NCBI GenBank assembly: GCA_036583965.1
Contig: JAZBQD010000015.1
Coordinates: forward strand, 72,838,330-72,902,329
Direction: 5' to 3'
DNA from: Prunella strophiata
Lineage: Eukaryota > Chordata > Aves > Passeriformes > Prunellidae
DNA length: 64,000 nt
Made by a program: the position numbers and the translations under genes. Position 1 is the first letter of the stretch. The number at the start of each line of letters is the position of its first letter. Shown here piece by piece: positions 35,407 to 46,931 of this stretch. Under the pieces are notes generated by a model. It worked only from the letters and a program-made list of their open reading frames with translations, did no database searches and was not told the DNA's origin.

Positions 35407-37190
35407 GGAAGCAATCTTGCAGCATGATGGCAAAGGGTGCCATGTAAATGAAAGGCAGACCAGCAAGAGTCATGGTTTGAGTGTCTGGAATCTTGTAAAA
35501 AGTCTAAACAGTACTACAATCTGTCATAAAATTGGAGAGATGTATTGCAGTGTTGAATTTTGTGAAAGACAACTCCTGTGAAGATGTATGTGGACCTTCT
35601 CCTCCATGGTTTCTGAACTGGCACCAGCATGCCTCCTGCCAGCTCAGAAGAATGTAGAAAGACCACATATCTGACTGCATCATGCGCCCACATGCCTCAC
35701 CTGAGCATTCAGCATGTTTTTCCCCTCTTAAGCTCTGAAAAATGTTGATTCTGCCAGAACTTTGAGGTCAATGAAGTTGGATTTCTGTCTTTACATGAGT
35801 TTCCAAGAAAGACTAAGAGGATTTTAAAGTTTAAAAAAAAAAAAAAAAAAGAAAATCCTGATAAAAAAATACACATCAAATACTCTGTTCAAGATTAAAA
35901 TGTTTTCACTTTCCTAATTACATTAAGAGCTACATCTGCATAGACTGCTCCTGTACACATCTTAGTAGATTTTTTCTATTTGCTCGAATAAATATGGAAT
36001 GTTTTCTTACACTGAATAAATCAGGCGTTACAGACTAGCAATGGTATCTGTGGGTCCTTTTTTTGAAACCATTGGTAAAAAAATATCTACTTAATTCAGA
36101 GGACTAAATAATTTGGTATAATATATTTTCTAAACACTATTAGAATGTTTTGCTTCTGAAACACAATTTTGTCTTTTTTTTTTTTTTTTACCAAATTGTT
36201 GCTAAAAAACACTGGACAGGTACATTGATAATGGAAGCCCTGTTGGTTAAGTTTTTTACAGTTCAAGTATTCTTAAAAGAAAACTTGGTAAACAAAAGTG
36301 TCCTCAGTTTAAATTTCAGTTCATATCATCAAGTCTAAATACTGACATAATTTAGATAGTAATCTAGATAACAAAATTGGATTATTTACTGAGACATTAT
36401 TCAGGGAAAATGTACATTCCTTGGACAAAACTTACCGCAGAAGTTCTGTTAAACATTTTTTCGTTAGAATGTCATGATCAAATTATTTCAAGACAGAAAT
36501 GAAACACAGAAGTTGTGTACAAATAATATGAACTCTCACTGTCATGGGCAAATTTGAATCTTGCTTCAAGGTGCCAGGTTGGGGTGGGGAGAGCTTTAAT
36601 TCTGTGCAATGATTTTGTATGGGGATTTTGATTTTCTTTTGTCTCACAATTAACAGTCATGCTTTGCAGTAATCTAAATCTTCTGCATCTGCAAATCACT
36701 TAGTAACTAAAGCCTGAGAGTTAGAACCCCACCAGAAAATAGGATTGCACGTTTCACCATTTATAAAGTTGTTTAAGCTATGTAAGCTTTTAATAAAGTG
36801 GACTTTCAGAGTTTTCACATTCTTCTAGAAACAGAATCAAGCTGCCACCAAAAAAAAAAAAATTAGTATACTGGTCTCTCAAGTGTGTCCTATCTTCCAT
36901 ACTTCTTTCCTTTGAAATATTCCTTCAAAAATACCAAAAACTAATAATATTTAACAGCTTTGTTTCAATCTTTCTGTTACCTTTGCATGTTTCAATGTGT
37001 GTTTTTAATAACGTTTCATAGATGTTTCACTTCCAAGATTTATTCTTATAGGTGACACACAGATATTGCTTTTTAAAACTGTAATTTAAATGGTTTTCAC
37101 ATATTATTTGTGATATTGTCTTCCCAAATTTAGAAATATTAATAGTAGTCCATGTAGCCAATAAAACAATGAAAGGGAAAGGTGCGTGTG

Positions 37191-37256
37191 GAAAAAAAAA
37201 AAAAAACAACAACAAAAAAACAAAAGAAAGCAAAACATTAAAAAAAAATCAAACAA
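37191..37256 (+). repeat. A-rich low-complexity tract
   Basis: A run of 15 A followed by CAACAACAAAAAAAC and further AAAC/AAAG words. It resembles the tract at 2856-2951, and no retroposed gene is visible next to it. Confidence 0.8.
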
Positions 37257-39087
37257 AAAACCCCAAAGAATGGATAGACTTCCAAATAGGAAACTCAGCA
37301 GTTAAGTACAGAATGAGAAATGGTGCATTATGTAATGTTTAAGTAGCCCTGTTGCAGTAAATTGGATTATTCCTCTCAGTAAAGCAAACATGATTTGATT
37401 CTTTTATGTATAAAGTGCTTTGGTCTAATTTGGAATGAAAATCTGACATAGATGAAGCATACTTTTTTTCCATACCTGTTCTGCATTTTATATGGATGAA
37501 TTGCAAAATACATAATAAGCCTGTAATTACAGGGGAATGGACTGGACTGTTTGTTAAAGAAGCATCTCTGTCCCATTTTATAAAAATTATGAAATTTGAA
37601 TTTCTTCATGTTTCTGATTATTACATAACAAATATGAGTAGTGAAAATAAGTTATTTTTTTATTTTTCAAAGATTTTTCTTAAGAATACAACTTTCACTA
37701 GCTGATTGAACAACACACTTGGATACGTTTTGTTGCCTTGATAAATTGAATAAATTTATACAAACAAGAAAATTAAGTCACCAGAATAAGGCCCTGATTG
37801 TTTCCAATCAGATTAAAGGCAAAATAAAAGGGGAATAAGAATTTCTACCCAATAAGAGGGATGTTTTGGGTTGGTTTTTTTTTTCAGTTTTGTGAGACAT
37901 TGTGCACTTCCAGAAGAAAGTGATGGTCATTTCACAGCTTTGACTTGAATCCCTAAGTTTTTCTTACACATTCTCTGCACTTTTTACCCTGTATTACAAA
38001 ACTACAGATATGGCCAGAAATTCCACTTTCAAGCAGAAGCCAGATTCTTTTCCTGAATGGCCATTTTCTGGAAGTTCTCAAATTCAGGAATTCCTGTATT
38101 TCAAAGTAGTTTCAAACTTTCTGGTTCTCAGGTCATAGGAAAGGAAGGTTTTCCCCTCCTTTGATAAGAAAATAAGGATTAATTGAGACAAGACAAATAA
38201 TTGTTTAGATTACATTTTTTCTCTCCTCAGCATTTCTAAATCTGGAAAAATTGTTTTGTGCTTAGTTTCTCTTCAGTGACAGAATGATGGTTCTTGGAAT
38301 CTCAATAGATTTCTTAAAAACTTTTGTATTTACTAAAATAAAATATAAATATAGGAAAATCATGAATACAGGAGTTTCCCTTTCAATTCTAGCATTATTT
38401 TATAGTTGTTTTCCCCTGTTTTGTTGTTGGACCTGCTTTTTCAGCCTCACCTTTCTGTCCTATTTAACTGCCAATAAAATCAATTTGTCTCAGATTAAAG
38501 TTTATTTTATATGCTCAGTCCTCCTAAACTTAATTAATCCTTTGTCCTTTCAGGGGACAAAAGAGTGATAATATGCTTCTTCATTCAAATTAAATACCAA
38601 TTGTTAATTTAATATATCACACTATCAAACGATTACATAGCACAGCTAGTTAGCATCTGTGAAAATGAAAATTCTTTGGTACATTCATTTGTTCTTAAAT
38701 GCAACATGTGGGATAATTTCTGGTACTCCTTATACTATCCTATGCTGTTGATCTTCTGTAGCTATCATAAGGAACTTCTATGTGTTGTAATCCTTCCTCT
38801 GAAATATAACTGCCTTAGTTTTTATTTAGCTGTTTGAAGGAAATTGATTAAAAAAATACAAATTCCCTAAGACCAAATTTCAAGAATATAGTGTGAGATT
38901 AATCTGTATGATTTCTCTTTCTTCTCTAGAATTTTGAATAATTGAGTAGATCTCAGTGGTTACATCTGGTTGTGTTCAAATTGTAATTTAACTTTACATA
39001 ACAGGTAACTTTACATAATTTTGTTTCAACTCTGTTAGACCAACTTATACCCATATTTTGCTATGATAATATGAAGAGTACTATTGG

Positions 39088-39143
39088 AAAACAGAAGGAT
39101 ATGGCTGCAGTGGTGGGGAAAGAAACAAAATAAAAATCAAGCT
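39088..39143 (+). repeat. Dispersed repeat copy 1
   Basis: GATATGGCTGCAGTGGTGG, then GGAAAGAAACAAAATAAAAA and TCAAG. A close match lies at 42725-42772, so the segment is repeated about 3.6 kb apart in the same orientation. Neither copy belongs to a recognised CR1 or LTR. Confidence 0.7.
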
Positions 39144-42100
39144 TCTTTTTAATGCATGTTATTATTGTAGAATATTACAATAGGCCACTATAGTGAGGTC
39201 ACACTAATGTCAGTTCAGAATCTAATGTGCAGAAAATCATACATAAATCTGATGAACTGCTTCCCACTAAGTAATAATGGAAGGAACAAAAAACCCCCCC
39301 AAAAAAAAGAAATTGTCTATGTGGAGTTACAGGTCAAACTTAAAGTAAGATGTCTGGATTTCAAAAGCAAAGAAAAGAAAATCACAGGTGTGGAATCAAT
39401 CTCTTGAGATGCCAAAATTCTGTTTTAAAGAAAATTTTAGTAATACTATTTCAGATTATTTAATTACACAGCTATGAAGAATGTAACAGATGTACCATGT
39501 TTGGTGTCTATTCTGTAAAAGATTATCCTGCATTTGTATCTTACCACAGCATTTATAGCACTTATGCTTGCTTATGATTGGTCATATAAAATGTAAAATC
39601 ATTTTCTCAGACAAACATCTATATAATAAACATTTTCCAAACTTTTCGCAGCTTTTACAGTTAGACTGCTATTAGGGACTATTTCAGTAACAATGGAGAG
39701 GCTTTTGGGGGATCAAAAAAAAACCAAACTTGTAACTAGAGCAAAAGATTTTGACCAAAATATGTCTATGGGAAGAGGTCTAATGCTTTATGTGTTGAAC
39801 TGAATTTCAAGAGACTTGTTCTCACGAGTCTGTATAAACAATGGATTCTTGCTGTATTAGTTTATACTTTCTCTCCCCAAATGAGAATGATTTTGTCTGT
39901 TTCATATCAGTAGATATATTTTCTTATGTGTGCCAGGTGCTCTGATTGTGCTCTGGGGAACAGGGAACAAAGATCTATAAATAAGCAGTTAAATGTATTT
40001 TGTTAGACTATACAAACCGTTCATCAGAAATGGAGATTTAAAAAACACTAATGCCTTTCTATGCTTTAAATATTTTGTTGTTAACTGAGGCAGAAGAGTA
40101 GCTGAATAACACAAATATTAGTTTGCCCAACTGCTGGGAAGAACTCAACTCACCATTGTGTATAATCTGTGGAACAGGTAAATTTGCTCTTTGTGTCATG
40201 CACTGATATTTATTTGGGCCTTATAGATTGCCAGTGGTCTTTCCTTTTCATCTTTCCTGATATTCTGTAGCTCAAGAGACACTTTTATGTCTGTGCCTTA
40301 GTGCTCTAGCTATTTCTTCAATAGATATTTCTTGGCATGCTTTGTGAAGGCAGAGAGCGCCTTTAAGCCATGGTTTCATTTGGATATTGGAATGCTACTA
40401 CAGAAAGTTTTGTGGGGTTTTTTGGCTTGACAGTATCATCAATACAGTTGATGGTACTGCCTGTTATTGCCTGTTAAACCCATAGAAATATAAAAAGTAC
40501 TGCAGCAACCAATGTTCAGGAAAAGACACACAAATTAAATATATGTCAAGAAACCCACTAACAGAAAAAATAATGCTTTAAAGTGATGGAAAATTCACTA
40601 TTATGGCTTTTCTCAGGGGCATAAATCAGGCCAACATGTGGTTTGGAGTAAAAAAGCATTCAAGTTATGGAATGGAACATATTTTTGATAAGATAAAATA
40701 TAGAAACAGCATAGGGAAACATTTTGGTTAGGCACTAATAGATATGGAATATTCACAGACAACACTGAGGAAATGTTTTTTATTTATGACAAATACATAA
40801 TTTATAATAAAACCAATGCTTGACTCTTTCATATCTATGGTAACAACTGAAATATTAATATAGCACTGCACATACATTGTCTGGCACAGCATAATGAATT
40901 TACTGTATACACTGTAGAAGTTAATGTCGTGGGTGTGGAAAAGCTTGTAGTATTTTGTTGGGGTGTTTGACTATAAATCCAGTCATAGCCTCTATTTTGA
41001 AGAAAAGCCATCTTCAGAGCAAGTAACATATTGTATAGATTTCAACCATCATGAGCCTGATGTTCAAAAATAACTGTACCAGTTGCCAGAAAACATTTAT
41101 TTGAATTGTAAATCCTATTTCCTAAAGAATATATAGGCAGGGTGTGTGTTGCAGGATTATTGCCCAGCGTTTTGCTTTCCAATGATGTCACATGATCTGA
41201 ACTGATTAGTTTGTAGGCTGATCCATTCTTGGGGAAAAAAGAAAAAAACAAACAGGTTATTCAATGACCTGGGAAATAAGGCTTCAGCCATGAAGGAAAA
41301 GAAATTCTTTGGTCATGGCCTACTTGTACTGACTGGTTTTATAACATAAAGAAAAGAACACAGAATTTGTCTTCTTTCTTGGATGATTAGGACAGTAATA
41401 TTTACAGATAAATATGTTCTTCTAAAGAACATGTAGAAAAGTGGAGGAGTCTGGTGTTTTTTTCAAATGTCAGCCCTACTATAACACACTTTCTCAGTAA
41501 AGAAAGAGTGGAAGTTTGGGACTGGATGCATAATTGTTATGATGAAAGAAGAGGAGTTGGTAGAAGCTTCTCTTTCTTAAAAAGCTTTATGTGGCAGGTA
41601 GAAGACAGACATCTGAGTATTTGGAGCTATGGTTTCAAGTTTAAATTTTTGTTCACTATTGGAAAAGCACATTAGAACTTTTTTGTCATTTCTACTAGAT
41701 AAAAAGTGAATATAAATGAGAACCTTCCTTTCCCCACCTTTTCTTTTTAGTATTTTTCCATCTCTGTTGCTGACTACCTGACCATATTGGAAAGGGAGTC
41801 CTGACTCCTAACTTAGGTTTTATAACATGTAAAAAATATCTTCCTCAGTGTTGCAGGAGGCAGTAATGGTCAGAAAATATCTCTCCCAGTGTGGTAGAAG
41901 AAAGCAATCAGTGCTTGATTAAGATTTTATTACAAATCAGCCTTAGTTTGTTCGCCTTGTTAAGAAAATAAGTTTTCCCCAGGAGAACTTAATTATTTCG
42001 GGTGTTATTTTGGACTGTGCTGGTTTTTTGAAGATCTTTTTATGCCATTGAAGTTAAAAGTATGACATAGGATTTGATCCCTCTTATATTCATATATACA

Positions 42101-42691
42101 AGTGATTTTCCCAAATGATTTAACGAAAGGATAGTACAGATGTAAACAGACACTCTTTGAATTATTCCACAGGGGAATATTTCAATATGCACACAGTATA
42201 TTTTCACTGTAATTCAGATTGAAAAGAACATATATCTTGTAAATCTACATACCTTCCTATATCTATCTGCTTCTATTTCTGTCATAGCACAGGAAGAATC
42301 AGAGGAAGAAAAAGAGAAAAAAAACAAAGAGCTTTTATCAAGCTTTCACCAATCAAGAAATATTATTTTCAAAAACCCAACCTTTGTACAAGATGCATAG
42401 CAATATTTAATTGGAATCATCTGTTAATGATGAATTACAGGTACTGTTTTTGGGAAAAATGCATCAAAACACTTCTTTCCTCCCTAGATCTCTTTCCCTT
42501 TTCCTTTGGGACCACATATTGCAAAAAAAAAAAAAAGGTCTAAAATGGAACAAACATGAATCAACAAATATAAAAGATGTTTAAATTTGCCTCCTGTTTC
42601 ACAAATAAATTGATTTTGTAAACAGAGCTCTTTTTCTTCTGACATTACTGAAGAATAACAGGTCACTTAGAGCTTAACCTTTCGGTTCTTA

Positions 42692-42719
42692 AAACATTCT
42701 AAACATTTATAGAATGTTT
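42692..42719. repeat. Perfect 10-bp hairpin
   Basis: AAACATTCTA (42692-42701) and TAGAATGTTT (42710-42719) are perfect complements around the eight-base loop AACATTTA. It lies directly 5' of dispersed repeat copy 2. Confidence 0.8.
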
Positions 42720-42724
42720 GGGTA

Positions 42725-42772
42725 ATAGAAAGATATGGCTGTAGGGGTGGAAAGAAACAAAATAAAAATCAA
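42725..42772 (+). repeat. Dispersed repeat copy 2
   Basis: GATATGGCTGTAGGGGTGG followed by AAAGAAACAAAATAAAAA and TCAAG. It differs from copy 1 at a few positions and a small length change. Similarity fades on both sides, giving about 50 shared bases. Confidence 0.7.
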
Positions 42773-42899
42773 GAGACTGATAGCTTGCATATCATTCTGC
42801 CAAAGCATTATGTGGGCACATGAGAATACATGCAGTAGTACAAGCACTAATTTGTGTGCAATTGTGTTGGATCATTTGATAAACTTCTCAGATGTGATG

Positions 42900-44018
42900 G
42901 ACAGTCTACTATAGGTATAGAAATCAGAGAAGTCTACCTTGACTTCAGCAAGGCTTTTGACATTATCTCTCATAATATCCTCAGGGATGAACTCTGGAGA
43001 TGTGTTTTAGATGAATGAAATGAGGTGGATAAAGAACTGGCTCAATGGCAGAACTCAGAGGGTCATGATGAGTGGAGAAGAATCCAGTAGGAGGCCTGAA
43101 GTCAGTGGCATTCCCCAGGGGTCAACACTTAACAGGTCCATTCTTATTCAACTTGTTTACCAACAACCTGGCCAAAGGAATGGAATTCACCCTGAGCAAC
43201 TTTGCTGATGATAATGAAACTGAGGAGGATGGCTGATACCTGAAGCCAGTGCTGACATTCATCAGGACCTTTATAGGCTGGAGACTTGGGCAGAGAGAAA
43301 CCTAATGAGGTCCTGCACCTAGGGAGGAATAACCTCAAGAACAAATACAAGTTAGGGCTGACCTACTGAGAGCAGTTCTGTGGAGAAGGAGCTGGGAGCC
43401 TTGGTGGATGAGCATGAGCCAGCAGGGCCCTTGTGGCCAGGAGAGCCAATGGTATCCTGGGGTGCATCAGGAAAACTGTGGCCACAGGTCAAGAGAGGGG
43501 ATCCTGCCCCTTTAGGTGTCCTATCTGGAATACTGTGTCCAGTTCTGGTCTCCACATTTCAAGGAAAACAAGGAGCTACTGGACAGGATCTAGTGGGGGC
43601 CACAAAGGTGGTTTGGGGTCTGGAGTCTACGAGGAGAGACTGCAGGAGCTGGGCATGTTTAGTCTGGAGAAGAGAAGACAGAGAGGGGATCACTTCAATA
43701 CATATAAATATCTCAAAGGCAGCTGTCAGGAGGGTGGTGTCAGGCTCTTTTCAGTGGTGCTCAGTGACAGGATGAGAAGCAATGGCCATAAACTAAAACA
43801 GAATAAATCATCATGGGGGAAAACCTTCTTTACATTGAGGGTGGCAGAGCACTGGAACAGGCTGGCCAGGGAGGTCATGGATTCTCCCTCTCTGGAGACA
43901 TTTAAAACTCAACATGGTCCTGTGTAACCCACTCCAAATGACCCTGTTTTGGCAGGGGGGTTGGACTAGATTACTTTCAAGGTCCCTTCCAGCCCTTAGA
44001 GTTCTGTGATTCTGTGAA
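42900..44018 (+). mobile_element. CR1 LINE, 3' half of ORF2 to terminus, plus strand
   Basis: About 1.1 kb of a CR1 non-LTR retrotransposon, 5'-truncated inside the reverse-transcriptase domain. In order it shows TACCTTGACTTCAGCAAGGC (the Y-L-D-F-S-K-A motif), GGCATTCCCCAGGGGTC (G-I-P-Q-G), and TTTGCTGATGATAATG, the F-A-D-D catalytic box, whose next residue is changed. Then come GCCAATGGTATCCTGGG, GTCTGGAGAAGAGAAGACAG (S-L-E-K-R-R) and TGGAACAGGCTGGCCAGGG (W-N-R-L-A-R). The end is GGTTGGACTAGATTACTTTC, AGGTCCCTTCCAGCCC and two TTCTGTGA-type octamers. The last 160 codons (43433-43927) are still open, but upstream frameshifts and stops break the domain, so it is inactive. It is the youngest-looking long CR1 in the window. 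Confidence 0.95.
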
Positions 44019-44954
44019 GTATGGTTAAGTAGTAAGTATAAGCATACCTGGAAGAATGAAGTTTCAAACTTCTTTTTATCTTTGTGATTACCAGCTACAG
44101 TTTTGTAGCAGAAGGAATATGCAAGTATAAAATAATTGTAGCATTTCTTCAAAGCACAACCTTTTACTTTATTAGCAAGAAAAGAAAAATTGTGGTTTTT
44201 CAGATTAGTCACCTCCAGACTGTCAAGAACTATTGCTTGTGGCACATACATGTCTTCCAATTCATTTTCTCATTGTATCTGCATTATGTGAGAGAAGTGA
44301 ATTCCTTAATTATTATTGAACTGCCCTGGTAGGAACCCTCAGCTTGTCCTGGTATATAAATTGGTTTACTACATCTTCAGAAGTTAAGTTCTTCTTCCTT
44401 ATAGTTATTGCTGTGATAAAATGTCATTCAATTACAATGTAAATGATGTAATTTAAAAAATATATGTACAGGATATGTGTTAAAAAAATTAAGTAGTTAT
44501 GTTTTTAAGAGAATGTTTGATGATGAATCATTATGTCCTCGTTAAAAGAACTAAAATTATAATGCTGGCTGTCATTACAGTGACAGTTCACAGCAAATGT
44601 GTAGAAGCTTTTTAGATCAAACAAACAAAAAAAAAAAAAAAAAGCAGCAATAATTGTAGGAAGATACAATTTCAAACCTGAGGCTTTTTCCAATGAACTA
44701 ATAAGCGAAACAAACAGATTATGGAATTTCCAGGTGAATTTAGACTTCAAAGAAATGCTTGAGCTCAGTAAGATATCATCACATTCCCTCCTTAGTTTGA
44801 CTTGTTGCTGGAAGCTGTTGTCATTGCTAGGGGTTCTCTGACTGTTTGAATGTATGTGTGAGGTTTAGGGCTTTTGTGCTGGTTTTTGAAGACCCTTGTG
44901 TAGTCTGCAGTGAGTCAGGATAGGCAAAACAATCATATCTCCTATTAAAGCTCT
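44019..44954. other. Unique AT-rich non-coding DNA
   Basis: Nothing identifiable except an A17 run at 44627-44643. Confidence 0.5.
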
Positions 44955-45573
44955 GTGTATTGATTTCATCTCAGAAAATGTAAAATTTCTTCTTAGTACC
45001 TAATACAGTGCTGCATTTTGGATTTATTATGAGAACAATGTTGATAACACACTGATGTTTGGGCTGTTGCTGAGCAGTGTTTACCTTGAGTCAAGGACTT
45101 TTCAGTTTGATATGCTCTGCCAGTGAACAGGTGCTCAAGAAGCTTGGAGGGAGCATGGCCAGGACAGCTGATCCAAACTGGCCAAAGAGGATATTCCACA
45201 CCACAGAGTGTCATGCCACTGCATACAAACTGGGCTGCTGGCTTCAGCTGTTGGTTGCTGCCTTGGAGACAGGCAGGGCATCAGTCAGTATATGGTGAGC
45301 AATGGTATTGTACATTGCCTGCTTGTCTCAGGGGTTATTTTCTATCTCTCATTTTCATAAAAATTATTCTGAATATTATCTTTAGCACTTACTATTATTA
45401 TTGTTGTCATATTATTGGTGGTGGTGGTGTGTTTTATTTTTTTTCATTATTAATCTGTTCTTATCTCAAGGTCTACTTTTTTTACTTTGATTCTCATTCC
45501 CACTGAGGTCAGGGGGGAGATGTAAAAGAGCAGCTGAATGGTTTTTATTTGTTGTCTGGGTTAAACTGCAACA
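44955..45573 (+). mobile_element. Solo LTR of an avian endogenous retrovirus, plus strand
   Basis: About 620 bases, starting TGTGTATTGATTTCATCTCA and ending GGGTTAAACTGCAACA. It contains ACAATGTTGATAACACACTG, TTGCTGAGCAGTGTTTACC, CAGGACAGCTGATCCAAACT and CATCAGTCAGTATATGGTGAGC, all in the order of the same avian LTR family as 20494-21077. The expected TATA box is mutated (CATACAAA near 45222) and the expected ATTAAA signal reads ATTAAT (near 45447). No internal retroviral genes flank it, so it is a solo LTR left by recombination. The short frames here are repeat artefacts. Terminal positions may be off by a few bases. Confidence 0.85.
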
Positions 45574-46595
45574 ACCTAATAAGACCAGACATGAAAAAGT
45601 AGGAAGGAGTTCTCTAGCTCTAACCAGACCTAGGAAAAGAAAATGAAACTTATCAAAAGCATAATCAGTGCTGCACTTCTAGAGATTTTTTTTTAAGACA
45701 TAGGAAATAACTTAAAAAGAAGAGGAAAAAACCCCAAACCTCCGCTTATAACAAAAACAGCTACTGGATAGATTTAGCTGCTCTGGGTGAACAGATGAAT
45801 CTGTGGGATGTCATTGAAACATTACTGAATTATATACCCATAACAACGGCAAATGCATTTGCCTTTTCCCTCTAAGATCTAAAAAAAAATATTAAATCCT
45901 TTACAGGCAACACAGTAAGTGACACACCTGAATGAAACTTGTATTTGGCACCACTGAAATGGCAACATGCTTTAGAGTAATTCATTCACAGTTATTTAAG
46001 TAGCAACACAATTAATTTTGCCTTTTTTGACTTACTGTGATACTTTTAAACTCCTAGTCTGCATGTTCTTCTAAAGTACATAACTTTTTAAGCTCTTGAC
46101 TTTAGGTAGAATTTTGCACTTTAATAGAAAATTTGTAGATAAGTTCCTCCCTGACCTGACACAACTGATCTGCAGACAGAAGTGGGGTTTTTTTGTGCAG
46201 TGGAACAGTTTAGTTTAATGCTTAAGTAATTCTTGAAGCACCTGTAGGGTACTCTATTCTCAAGTTGTTTTTAAGAATATACATGAGCAGAAACTTTGCC
46301 TTTCTCAGCTTTCTGGGATAAAAAATTAGAGCCCATGGCTTTTGCTATTTCCACGATGCTCTACTGCCCCACTTAAGCAAGCCTGAACCTTGAGGGTGAT
46401 GGGCATTAACTAAAAGCAGAACAGTTCTAAAAGCTTTTGATGTTGATGACACTAAAATATTTTCCTTGTACACAAAACAAGATGTTTTAAAATTAGAAAT
46501 GGTTTCCATATTTTTATTTCTAATACACAAAGGTAACCACTTTAAATTTTATAGACAAATGTGCACTGCTGTATACTTAATTTCTATTTTCCATG
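45574..46595. other. Unique AT-rich non-coding DNA
   Basis: No gene or repeat recognised. Confidence 0.5.
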
Positions 46596-46623
46596 ACTGA
46601 GATCCCCCATGTTGGGGCTCAGT
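46596..46623. repeat. Imperfect hairpin
   Basis: ACTGAG (46596-46601) pairs with CTCAGT (46618-46623). Inside, CCCCA pairs with TGGGG around a three-base loop, with a three-base bulge on the 5' arm, giving 11 paired bases. It is shorter than a typical microRNA precursor stem. Confidence 0.7.
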
Positions 46624-46748
46624 GAATAGTGCATTGTAAAATATTGATTTCTACATCTTCTTGCTATTTTTTTTTCCATTAAGTGACTTGTTATTCAGTA
46701 TCAATACTGGGAATGCCAAACAAAATGGCTTGTAGGAAGGGTCTGGTG

Positions 46749-46758
46749 CTAAAAATAG
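46749..46758 (+). promoter_or_regulatory. MEF2-like site CTAAAAATAG
   Basis: The ten bases match the MEF2 consensus YTAWWWWTAR exactly. The site lies about 35 bases before a good splice-acceptor-like tract. Single matches of this length are not rare in AT-rich DNA, so this is only suggestive. Confidence 0.3.
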
Positions 46759-46792
46759 AATAAGAGCCTGTCTCCTGTCTTGTTATTTGCAG

Positions 46793-46931
46793 CTTAAAAG
46801 TAACGTTGGAAAAGAAACACCTCCAATGACTAATAGGTCTATATGGCAATTTTTGGACCTTTTCCATTACTTTACACTTCTGGACTTACCCAGTGTTCTT
46901 CATTGGTTCCATTTTTCATAAGACACTAATT
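46793..46931 (+). other. Candidate exon, plus strand, 139 bases
   Basis: A strong acceptor-like tract (CCTGTCTCCTGTCTTGTTAT followed by TTGCAG) ends at 46792, and a GTAAGTACTT donor begins at 46932. One frame is open for 42 codons and starts LKSNVGKETPPMTNRSI, then meets TAA about ten bases before the donor. It would therefore be a terminal-coding or non-coding exon rather than a normal internal coding exon. The other two frames stop early. No matching partner exon was found. It may be an alternative or lncRNA exon, or chance. Confidence 0.25.

Larger units (their letters stand above)
35407..42691. other. Unique AT-rich stretch without genes
   Basis: No gene or mobile element recognised. It contains A18 (35833-35850), an A-rich tract at 37191-37256, and one half of a dispersed 50-base repeat at 39088-39143. 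Frames are short and without domains. Confidence 0.5.

Noticed and set aside
43433..43927. 164-codon plus-strand frame as a possible host gene
   Set aside because: The motifs (Y-E-E-R-L, S-L-E-K-R-R, W-N-R-L) are those of the CR1 ORF2 C-terminus, and the frame ends in the CR1 3' UTR.
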